Origin: an uncultured Collinsella sp.
GTDB lineage: Bacteria > Actinomycetota > Coriobacteriia > Coriobacteriales > Coriobacteriaceae
Length of the DNA: 34,993 bases
Direction: 5' to 3'
Assembly (NCBI GenBank): GCA_900761995.1
Contig: CAAFEY010000057.1
Coordinates: 1 to 34,993 of the forward strand
Shown: positions 1 to 7,705 of the stretch, piece by piece
How positions within the stretch are numbered: position 1 is the first letter of the stretch
Layout: each line of letters opens with the position of its first letter
The notes under the pieces: model-generated
Told to the model about the DNA's origin: nothing
Databases searched by the model: none
The model's input: only the letters and a program-made list of their open reading frames with translations
Translations under genes and position numbers: made by a program

Positions 1-597
1 CTGTTCTCGCCGCAGCCGGGCCGCACCTTCCTGATCAGCGAGAGCTGCCGCGGCGAGGGCGCGATTTTGCTCAACGCCGCCGGCGAGCGCTTTACCGACG
101 AGCTCCAGCCGCGCGATGTGGTCGCCGCCGCTATTCGCGAGCAGATGAAGCAGGACGGTACCGAGCACGAGTGGCTGAGCTTTGCCCCCGTCGATCGCGA
201 TGTGGTGACCGGGCATTTTGCCAACATTCGCGCGCGCTGTCTGGAGGACGGCCGCGACATCTTGGACGAGCCCATCCCCGTTACGCCCACGCAGCACTAC
301 TTTATGGGCGGCGTATGGGTCGACAAGGACGGCCGCACCTCGATGCCCGAGCTCTACGCCGCGGGCGAGACGGCCTGCAACGGCGTTCACGGCAAGAATC
401 GCCTTGCATCAAACAGCCTGCTCGAGGCGCTGGTCTGGGGTCGTCGCGCGGCATGGTATATGCGTACCGGCGAGTCACTGGCCGTGGAGCAGGCGGGCGA
501 TCCCGTGCTCGATGGCCGTCATCGCGTCCTGAGCGCCGATACCCTGGCAATCGATGATTTGGCCCGTGCCGCCGGCACGCAGGCCGTGGAGGAGTAG
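1..597 (+). CDS. nadB: L-aspartate oxidase, C-terminal part (5' end outside window)
   Basis: L-aspartate oxidase converts L-aspartate to iminoaspartate with FAD, the first step of de novo NAD synthesis; NadA then makes quinolinate. The reading frame is open from base 1, giving about 198 C-terminal residues. Visible family landmarks are the segment FLISESCRGEGAILLN near the start, the GERF motif, and NRLASNSLLEALVWGRRA near residues 133-150, the FAD-binding signature of NadB. The last part is short compared with E. coli NadB, which carries a longer helical C-terminus. Stop at 595-597 is three bases before nadC, so the two are co-transcribed. The identity rests on motifs and on the adjacent nadC; a fumarate reductase flavoprotein subunit is the alternative but fits the context poorly. 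Confidence 0.93.
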   Translation: MFSPQPGRTFLISESCRGEGAILLNAAGERFTDELQPRDVVAAAIREQMKQDGTEHEWLSFAPVDRDVVTGHFANIRARCLEDGRDILDEPIPVTPTQHYFMGGVWVDKDGRTSMPELYAAGETACNGVHGKNRLASNSLLEALVWGRRAAWYMRTGESLAVEQAGDPVLDGRHRVLSADTLAIDDLARAAGTQAVEE

Positions 598-600
598 ACC

Positions 601-1461
601 ATGAATCCCATTACCATGAAGCTCGTCGTCGATGATCTGATTCTGCAGGCTCTGCGCGAGGACATCACGTTTGAGGACGTGAGCACGGCGAGCGTGTGCC
701 CCACGGCGCGTCCCGCTACCGTTGAGCTTATCGCCAAGGCCGACGGCATCATCGCCGGCTTGGATGTGTTCGCTCGCACCTTTGAACTGCTGGATTCGCA
801 GAGCTCGGTGCTGTTCGACGTTGCCGACGGTGACGAGGTGCACGCCGGCGACCACGTGGGCCAGGTGCGCGGCGATGCGCGCGTGCTGCTTTCGGGCGAG
901 CGCGTGGCGCTCAACTATCTGCAGCGCATGAGCGGCATCGCTACCTACACGCACAGCATGGCTGCGGCGCTCGAGGGCACCAAGACCGTGCTCGTCGACA
1001 CGCGCAAGACCACGCCGGGCATGCGCGTGTTTGAGAAGGCGGCGGTCGAGATCGGCGGCGGCAGCAACCACCGCTACAACCTGTCGACGGCCGTCATGCT
1101 CAAGGACAACCACATCGATGCCGCCGGTGGCGTGACGCGCGCGATCGAGATGGCGCGCGCCCATGCGTCGTTTACCGCGACGGTCGAGATTGAGTGCGAG
1201 AACCTGGACATGGTGCGCGAGGCCGTGGAGGCCGGTGCCGACATTATCATGCTCGACAACATGACCCATGACGACATGGCGGCCGCTATCGAGCTTATCG
1301 CCGGTCGTGCCAAGACCGAGTGTTCGGGCAACGTGGACGCCGACAACATTCGCGCCCTGGCCGATCTGGGTGTCGACTATATTAGCTCGGGCGCCCTGAC
1401 GCACTCTGCGCCGATCCTCGACCTCTCGCTTAAGCACCTGCGTCTGCTGGACGGTAAATAA
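601..1461 (+). CDS. nadC: Nicotinate-nucleotide diphosphorylase (carboxylating), quinolinate phosphoribosyltransferase
   Basis: Cytosolic enzyme that joins quinolinate and PRPP to give nicotinate mononucleotide, CO2 and pyrophosphate. The 286-residue length is typical. Visible motifs are the N-terminal substrate-binding half with LNYLQRMSGIAT near residue 102, the DTRKTTPGMR segment near residues 131-141, MLKDNHI near 167, and the barrel glycine/aspartate strands IMLDNMT and ISSGALTHSAPILD near the C-terminus. The start ATG at 601 lies three bases after nadB; the stop TAA overlaps the A of the niaR ATG (TAATG), implying translational coupling. Together with nadB this leaves only nadA to be expected upstream of the window. 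Confidence 0.96.
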   Translation: MNPITMKLVVDDLILQALREDITFEDVSTASVCPTARPATVELIAKADGIIAGLDVFARTFELLDSQSSVLFDVADGDEVHAGDHVGQVRGDARVLLSGERVALNYLQRMSGIATYTHSMAAALEGTKTVLVDTRKTTPGMRVFEKAAVEIGGGSNHRYNLSTAVMLKDNHIDAAGGVTRAIEMARAHASFTATVEIECENLDMVREAVEAGADIIMLDNMTHDDMAAAIELIAGRAKTECSGNVDADNIRALADLGVDYISSGALTHSAPILDLSLKHLRLLDGK

Positions 1462-2006
1462 TGGACGCCCGCGAGCGTCGCCGTGCCATCATGGGCGTGC
1501 TCGAGCGAGCCAAAGACCCTGTCTCGGGCAGTGCACTTGCTCGAGAGGTGGGTGTGAGCCGCCAGGTCGTGGTGCAAGACATCGCCCTGCTGCGTGCCGA
1601 TGGGCACGATATCGTGGCGACCAACCGTGGTTATGTGCTGCAGGAGGCCCCCAGCAGCCCCGCCGTGCCCACGCGCTTGGTCAAGGTTCGCCACAGCGTG
1701 GAGCAGGCGGGCGATGAGCTCACGAGTATCGTCGACGCGGGCGGCGCCGTGCTCAACGTGATCGTCAATCACCGCGTATACGGTAAGATCACGGCCGACC
1801 TGGACATCCGCAATCGTCGCGATGTTGAGCGCTATCTGCGCGATATCGAGAGCGGCAAGAGCTTTCCGCTGCTAACGGTGACGAGCGGCTATCACTTCCA
1901 TCGCATCGCGGCGGAGGACGAACAGACCCTCGACGAGATCGAGGCCATGCTCAAGGAGAAGGGCTACCTTGCCGATTTAATGCCTTACGAGGACGATCTA
2001 TCGTAG
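1461..2006 (+). CDS. niaR: Niacin-responsive transcriptional repressor NiaR (HTH_11 + 3H domain)
   Basis: A 181-residue DNA-binding repressor of NAD biosynthesis and niacin uptake genes; in the characterised family, nicotinic acid is the co-repressor. Residues 1-60 form a winged helix of the HTH_11 type (SALAREVGVSRQVVVQDIAL), and residues 70-175 form the 3H domain. The histidines that give the domain its name are visible at H78, H104 and H145/H147; they are metal ligands in the family. The start overlaps the nadC stop by one base, so the repressor is made from the operon it presumably controls. The operator would lie upstream of the operon, outside this window. The products of these three genes make a closed NAD-homeostasis unit. 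Confidence 0.92.
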   Translation: MDARERRRAIMGVLERAKDPVSGSALAREVGVSRQVVVQDIALLRADGHDIVATNRGYVLQEAPSSPAVPTRLVKVRHSVEQAGDELTSIVDAGGAVLNVIVNHRVYGKITADLDIRNRRDVERYLRDIESGKSFPLLTVTSGYHFHRIAAEDEQTLDEIEAMLKEKGYLADLMPYEDDLS

Positions 2007-2016
2007 CCGATGCTGC

Positions 2017-2113
2017 AAACGTCCCTAAGCGGCAATCTGACGTTCAATTGTCGGTCGCGTACAAAAGTACGCTTCCCTCCTCTTTCACGTCACCTTGCCG
2101 CTTAGGGACGTTT
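2017..2113. repeat. Large interrupted palindrome of the GGGACGTT family
   Basis: Arms 2017-2043 and 2087-2113 are inverted copies over 27 bases with two mismatches; both contain GTCCCTAAGCGGCAA or its complement. The loop carries its own small hairpin at 2057-2072 (GCGTAC-AAAA-GTACGC). It lies just after niaR but has no U-run and is followed by a conventional terminator, so it is more likely a dispersed intergenic element than the terminator itself. Related sequence occurs at 7503, 23212 and 26850. Confidence 0.7.
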
Positions 2114-2158
2114 TCGCTGACGTGAGCTCAACCTGCGATGGTGCCTAATTGGTTATCC

Positions 2159-2207
2159 GCACAAAAAAGGAGGCCTCCGCGGCGATGCGGAGGCCTCCTT
2201 TTTGTGC
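2159..2207. terminator. Bidirectional terminator between niaR and ferredoxin
   Basis: A stem of about 21 pairs, arms 2159-2180 and 2187-2207, with GGAGGCCTCCGC at its core and A- and T-runs at its base on both strands. It separates the convergent niaR (+) and ferredoxin (-) genes and can stop transcription from both sides. Confidence 0.92.
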
Positions 2208-2242
2208 ACGGTGTACTTTTGAGTGTGCAAGTGCGGGAGTTG

Positions 2243-2428
2243 TTACTCCTCGACGATCTCGGTGATCGCGCCAGCGGGGCAAGCGTCCTGGCAAGCGCCA
2301 CAGGCGACGCAGGAGTCCTCGTCAGCGACGGTGGCGACGTCCTGGAGCTCCAGAACGCCAGCGGGGCAGGAGTCGACGCAAACGCCACAAGCGATGCACT
2401 CGTCGGCATCAATTACGGGATGAGCCAT
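2243..2428 (-). CDS. 2[4Fe-4S] ferredoxin
   Basis: A 61-residue soluble electron carrier. It has two full C-x2-C-x2-C-x3-C-P motifs: C11, C14, C17, C21 and C40, C43, C46, C50, each of the first three cysteines binding one cubane and the fourth completing the other. The two halves are near repeats of each other (CIACGVCVDSCPAG and CVACGACQDACPAG). The ATG at 2428 is chosen because GAGAGGAAA lies the right distance upstream on the minus strand; the upstream in-frame ATG would add 22 residues with no ferredoxin character. It is monocistronic, ending at the bidirectional terminator. Strongly acidic, as clostridial-type ferredoxins are. Its redox partner is not evident here. Confidence 0.95.
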   Translation of the reverse strand: MAHPVIDADECIACGVCVDSCPAGVLELQDVATVADEDSCVACGACQDACPAGAITEIVEE

Positions 2429-2568
2429 GGTAGTTTCCTCTCTGTTGACCGACGCTACAGGCGATGCGCGTCGGTTTGATTCGGGCAAAAACATACCACG
2501 GGAGCGACCGTTTGCAATACCCTCTGGCCGGCATCTTCATACCGTTCGCCGAGTATGCCAAGGTTTAC

Positions 2569-2602
2569 TAAAAAACACGCAGGTGGGGCCGCTGAGCTGC
2601 GT
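2569..2602 (-). terminator. Possible terminator reading leftward
   Basis: On the minus strand a 6-pair stem (ACGCAG at 2602-2597, CTGCGT at 2582-2577, 14-base loop) is followed by a run of six T. No minus-strand gene precedes it, so if real it would end a non-coding transcript crossing 2600-2890. The stem is short, so this is tentative. Confidence 0.3.
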
Positions 2603-2647
2603 AAATGTTAGCTAAAGGTGACTTGAAATATTGAGCTATTAAGCGCG

Positions 2648-2766
2648 CCTGCGGAAAGGGCATCCCGTTATTTGGCCGAAAAACGGGTCGCAGCTTCCGG
2701 TTGGACCGCCCGGCGGAAACTGTGTCCCAGAATTCGCGCTCAGACCGAGATACCCTTTCCGCAAGG
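2648..2766. other. Possible structured RNA or folded intergenic element of unknown family
   Basis: About 120 bases closed by a perfect 11-pair stem, TGCGGAAAGGG at 2650-2660 with CCCTTTCCGCA at 2753-2763. Inside are two further stems: CCCGTT 2664-2669 with AACGGG 2682-2687, and 2691-2699 with 2714-2722 (8 of 9 pairs). A third arm may form from 2723-2750. The arrangement looks like a multi-branch junction, as in riboswitches or small RNAs, but I see no signature of a riboswitch class I know and no obvious expression platform. The strand is undecided. The rest of 2429-2887 shows nothing convincing, and no credible ORF. Confidence 0.4.
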
Positions 2767-2887
2767 CAGCCCCAGGCACCTTCGGACCCAAACCTCAGCC
2801 ATCTCTACATAGATCTCAATAGATTTGCCGAGAACTCAATCAGCGCATCTACCTGCGCATTTAAGAACCTAAACTCTCAGCAATAAG

Positions 2888-2922
2888 AAATCTTATATGA
2901 ATTGACTTAGATTTTGTATATT
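2888..2922 (+). promoter_or_regulatory. dnaK promoter region with a putative HspR operator
   Basis: AAATCT (2888-2893) and AGATTT (2909-2914) form an inverted repeat with a 15-base spacer; a -10-like TATATT follows at 2917-2922. The same arms, the same spacer length and much of the spacer recur upstream of clpB at 11596-11622. Read differently, the site is CTTATAT-N6-ACTTAGA, a loose version of the actinobacterial HAIR box (CTTGAGT-N7-ACTCAAG). Recurrence upstream of the two chaperone loci is the main support. Confidence 0.6.
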
Positions 2923-3023
2923 CCAGCCCATAAGGGGATACACTACATCCTGAAAGACAAGCCGAAGCGCCGCGCGACAGACCGTCGAGGCGACGCGAAC
3001 GCAAAAGAGAGAGGGAATTTCTA

Positions 3024-4916
<1,893 letters not shown>

Positions 4917-4918
4917 TC

Positions 4919-5761
4919 ATGTCCGCCCGTAAAGCTCGCACGGAGGCGGCTGCCGCTGGCGCCGCCCCCGTTGACTCTGAGGAGAAGGACGTGAAGATTC
5001 CCGTAGAGGCCGTCGACGATACCGAGGCCAACGAGGCCGAGGCCGCCGAGGCTGCCGAGAACCAGGTAGAGGATTCCAACAAGGAGGCGACGATGACCGA
5101 GGACGAGATGGTGGAAGCCGCTATCCGCGCCGGTGAGGAAGCCGCCGACAACGACTTTAAGCTCAAGTTCGAGCAGGCCCAAAAGGAGCTTACCGACGTG
5201 CGCAGCGAGCTCGATGCTGCGGCAGAGGCCCAGAAGGCCGCCGAGGACAAGGCGAAGGACGCCACCGAGCGCACTGCCCGTCTACAGGCCGACTGGGAGA
5301 ACTTCCGTCGCCGCACCGCCAACGAGCGCATCGCCGAGCGCGAGCGCGCGACCGAGAAGCTTGTCACCGCGCTGTTGCCGGTGATCGACGATATCGAGCG
5401 CGCGATCGACCATGCCCGCAGCCAAGAGCTTTCCGACGACTTTAAGCAGTTCGTCGACGGCGTCGATGCGGTTCATGCCAAGCTGCTCGATGTGTTTGCG
5501 CACGAGGGCGTTGGGCCCATCGACCCCAAGGGCGAGGCGTTCGATCCGCTCGAGCACCAGGCCGTGGGTCGCGTCGAGGACGCATCGCAGTATGACGAGA
5601 CCGTCAACGACGTGTACCAGAAGGGCTACCGCATGGCGGATCGTATTCTGCGTTCCGCGATGGTGACGGTGACCTACGGTGGCGAGAAGCGCCCCGCACC
5701 GGAGCCCGAAGCGGCGCCCGAGGATGCTACGGCCGATACGGCCGAGAGCACCGAGGAGTAA
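4919..5761 (+). CDS. grpE: Nucleotide exchange factor GrpE, with long acidic N-terminus
   Basis: GrpE dimers release ADP from DnaK. The long dimer coiled coil is visible around residues 80-140, followed by ADWENFRRRTANERIAE and the C-terminal beta wing with the family pattern EGVGPIDPKGEAFDP and HQAVGRVED near 195-225. The stop of dnaK lies two bases before the ATG at 4919. This start gives 280 residues, long for the family, with a very acidic low-complexity N-terminus. A second in-frame ATG at 5093 (residue 59) has a strong AAGGAGG at 5081-5087 and would give 222 residues, close to the usual length. Both may be used; the 4919 start has only a weak GAGGA upstream inside dnaK. Confidence 0.95.
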   Translation: MSARKARTEAAAAGAAPVDSEEKDVKIPVEAVDDTEANEAEAAEAAENQVEDSNKEATMTEDEMVEAAIRAGEEAADNDFKLKFEQAQKELTDVRSELDAAAEAQKAAEDKAKDATERTARLQADWENFRRRTANERIAERERATEKLVTALLPVIDDIERAIDHARSQELSDDFKQFVDGVDAVHAKLLDVFAHEGVGPIDPKGEAFDPLEHQAVGRVEDASQYDETVNDVYQKGYRMADRILRSAMVTVTYGGEKRPAPEPEAAPEDATADTAESTEE

Positions 5762-5766
5762 TTGAG

Positions 5767-5797
5767 AAGGGCCCCGGGGCAACACCCGGGGCCCTTT
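5767..5797 (+). terminator. Strong hairpin after grpE
   Basis: Perfect 12-pair stem, arms 5767-5778 and 5785-5796 (GGGCCCCGGG core), 6-base loop, then only TTTC. It lies between grpE and dnaJ and may act as a partial terminator that lowers dnaJ-hspR expression, or protect the dnaK-grpE message from 3' decay. Confidence 0.75.
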
Positions 5798-5869
5798 CTG
5801 ACCTAGTGCCATATGAAAGCATGAGCCGTCGTCTGCATGGACGGCGGACGTAACAGGAGAGGAGCTACG

Positions 5870-6835
5870 ATGGCTGCAGGCAAAACCTTCTATGACATCC
5901 TGGGCGTATCCAAGAGCGCCTCCGACAAAGAGATCAAGAGCGCGTTTCGCAAGCTCGCGCAAAAATATCACCCCGATGCCGGCGGCGACGAGGCCAAGTT
6001 CAAGGAGATTAGCGAGGCCTACGAAACGCTTTCGGACGAGAAGAAGCGCAAAGAGTACGACCAGATGCTCATGTTTGGCGGCATGCCGGGCGCGGGCGGC
6101 GCGTATGGCGGCGGCTACGGTGCCGGCGCGGGCGCCAGCGGCTGGGGCGACATCTTCGACAGCATATTTAGCGGCAACGGCGCCTGGGGCAGCGATTGGG
6201 GCTCGGGCTTTGCCGGGGCTGCGGGCGCTGCCGGTGCCGGCGCGGGTCGCAGCCGTGCTCGCAAGGGCGGCGACCTGTCGCTGACCGTCGATGTGACGGC
6301 CGAGGACGCGTTCCGCGGCGTGACGCACAAGGTCACCTACCGCATTCCCTCGACAGGCGAGCAGCAGACCATCACGGTCTCGGTGCCCGCGGGCGCGGTC
6401 GATGGCGGCAAGCTGCGCTACAAGCGTCGCGGCGAGTATGGCGTTGCGGGCGGCGAGCGCGGCGACCTGGTCGTGACCACGCATGTGGAGGAGCACCCGC
6501 TGTTCAAGCGCAAAGGCGCCGACGTGACCATGGAGGTACCGGTCTCGGTCTACGAGGCGGCGCTCGGCTGCACGGTGGATGTGCCCACGCCCGGCGGCGC
6601 GACGGTTCGTCTGAAGGTGCCCGCTGGCACCCAGACGGGCAAGAAGTTCCGCTTTAAGGAGATGGGTGCGCCCGACGTTAAGCACCGTGGCCGCACAGGC
6701 GCGCTGCTCGTCGAGATCAAGGTGCAGGTCCCCACGAACCTATCCGATGACGAGCGCGATGCCATGACCAAGCTGCGCGAGGCCGACACGCGCGACTATC
6801 GCGAGAAGGTCAACCGTTACAAGGCGACGTACTAG
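5870..6835 (+). CDS. dnaJ: J-domain co-chaperone without zinc finger (class B DnaJ / CbpA-like)
   Basis: Co-chaperone that stimulates DnaK ATPase and delivers substrates. The 321-residue protein has a J domain at 5-70 with the essential HPD at residues 34-36 and the KFKEISEAYETLSDE helix. Residues 73-135 are a Gly/Ala-rich linker. Residues about 140-300 form the two beta-rich substrate-binding domains (GGDLSLTVDVTAEDAFRG, then TPGGATVRLKVPAGTQTGKK). None of the four CxxCxGxG zinc motifs of class A DnaJ is present. The ATG at 5870 is preferred because GGAGAGGAG precedes it; an ATG at 5837 would add 11 residues. In Actinobacteria the dnaK operon often carries a class A DnaJ, so this may be a second DnaJ (DnaJ1/CbpA type) or the only one near dnaK. 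Confidence 0.95.
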   Translation: MAAGKTFYDILGVSKSASDKEIKSAFRKLAQKYHPDAGGDEAKFKEISEAYETLSDEKKRKEYDQMLMFGGMPGAGGAYGGGYGAGAGASGWGDIFDSIFSGNGAWGSDWGSGFAGAAGAAGAGAGRSRARKGGDLSLTVDVTAEDAFRGVTHKVTYRIPSTGEQQTITVSVPAGAVDGGKLRYKRRGEYGVAGGERGDLVVTTHVEEHPLFKRKGADVTMEVPVSVYEAALGCTVDVPTPGGATVRLKVPAGTQTGKKFRFKEMGAPDVKHRGRTGALLVEIKVQVPTNLSDDERDAMTKLREADTRDYREKVNRYKATY

Positions 6836-6907
6836 GGCGGTCGCGGCGCGCGCCCGCGCCCGCGGGCTTATGATGGACGATAACGAGACGGAAAGGGGTC
6901 AGGTAGC

Positions 6908-7324
6908 ATGGCCGAGGACAATAGGAACAAACCGCTGTACATGATCAGCGTGGCGGCCGAGCTGACCGGCATGCATCCGCAGACTCTGCGCGTCTACGAG
7001 TCTAAGGGCCTGGTGAACCCCCAGCGCTCGGGCGGTAACACACGCCTGTATTCGCGTGCCGATATCGAGCGTCTGGAGCTCATCAACCAGCTGACTGACG
7101 AGGGTATCAACCTTGCCGGCGTGGTGCGCATTCTCGATATGAAGGAGCGTGCCGAGGAGCGCGAGCGCGAGAACGAGAAGCTCCGCGCTCGCGTGCGCCA
7201 GCTCGAGGATGAGCTGCACGAGTACAAGATGCAGAAGAAGATCACCGCCCTGGCCCCGCGCGATGGCTCGGTTAACCCCGAGCGAGTCATGCGCAAGCTA
7301 CTGGGCGCCGGCGGAGATCTCTAG
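6908..7324 (+). CDS. hspR: Heat-shock repressor HspR (MerR family)
   Basis: DNA-binding repressor of the dnaK operon and clpB in Actinobacteria, usually active only with DnaK as co-repressor, so free repressor drops when DnaK is titrated by unfolded proteins. The 138-residue protein has the MerR winged helix at about 10-80: MISVAAELTGMHPQTLRVYE, the KGLV turn, and the wing GGNTRLYSRADIERL. A charged coiled coil follows (EERERENEKLRARVRQLEDE, 85-115). This arrangement, with no effector-binding domain, matches HspR rather than metal- or drug-sensing MerR proteins. It follows dnaJ by 72 bases, and a GGAAAGGGG ribosome site lies upstream. Last gene of the chaperone cluster, followed by a hairpin terminator. 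Confidence 0.95.
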   Translation: MAEDNRNKPLYMISVAAELTGMHPQTLRVYESKGLVNPQRSGGNTRLYSRADIERLELINQLTDEGINLAGVVRILDMKERAEERERENEKLRARVRQLEDELHEYKMQKKITALAPRDGSVNPERVMRKLLGAGGDL

Positions 7325-7356
7325 GTTCCGCCGTTCTACCGAACGGCCGACGCTGC

Positions 7357-7456
7357 GCGACGTCCGGAGCGACAATTTGTCATTCAAAAGGCAAGGCATG
7401 ACCAGAAGGTCTATGCCTTGCCTTTTTCATGCCAACTTGTTCGCTCCGGACGTCGC
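7357..7456. repeat. Nested palindrome: 19-20-base outer arms around a terminator hairpin
   Basis: Outer arms 7357-7375 and 7437-7456 are inverted copies differing by one inserted base (core GACGTCCGGAGCGA). They enclose the perfect 14-pair hairpin at 7386-7426. The design, long arms with an inner hairpin, repeats that of 2017-2113. It suggests a mobile or dispersed palindromic element serving as the hspR terminator. An extra short hairpin, CCGTTC-TACC-GAACGG, lies at 7331-7346. Confidence 0.65.
7386..7427 (+). terminator. Terminator after hspR
   Basis: Perfect 14-pair stem, AAAAGGCAAGGCAT at 7386-7399 and its complement at 7413-7426, ending in a T-run. It closes the dnaK-hspR cluster; the A-run on the other side makes it potentially bidirectional. 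Confidence 0.9.
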
Positions 7457-7502
7457 TCGCTGTCCGTCCTCTACCTGCGGCGTTGCCTTGCTCCGGATGC
7501 GG

Positions 7503-7531
7503 TAGTCATTGGGGACGTTCTTAAATGACTA
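7503..7531. repeat. Short dispersed element, copy 1
   Basis: A 29-base unit with inverted ends TAGTCATT and AATGACTA around GGGGACGTTCTTA. Its reverse complement recurs at 23212-23240 with a single difference, and related sequence appears at 26842-26905. It lies in the 380-base gap before the hydratase gene, in which I see no ORF worth reporting and no clear promoter. Confidence 0.7.
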
Positions 7532-7705
7532 GTCGAAAGGGACACTCTTGCGCCAAATCTGCCGGCCCCACACCGGGCTCGTCCTTTGCTTTACTGAGAT
7601 AAAGTGAACGCGCAGATTCGTAACCCGCTCGCAACCGTTCTATGGCACGATATTGAACGAATGTATGCTATGCGCCCGAGCCTTTCGGGCAGAGTGGGAG
7701 ACAGT

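Noticed and set aside
2701..2886. 61-residue frame starting TTG upstream of dnaK
   Set aside because: No ribosome site, composition unlike a protein, and it overlaps the dnaK promoter and the structured element.
5767..5797. End of the dnaK operon at the hairpin after grpE
   Set aside because: dnaJ and hspR follow in the same direction and the hairpin lacks a proper T-run, so I treat it as partial.
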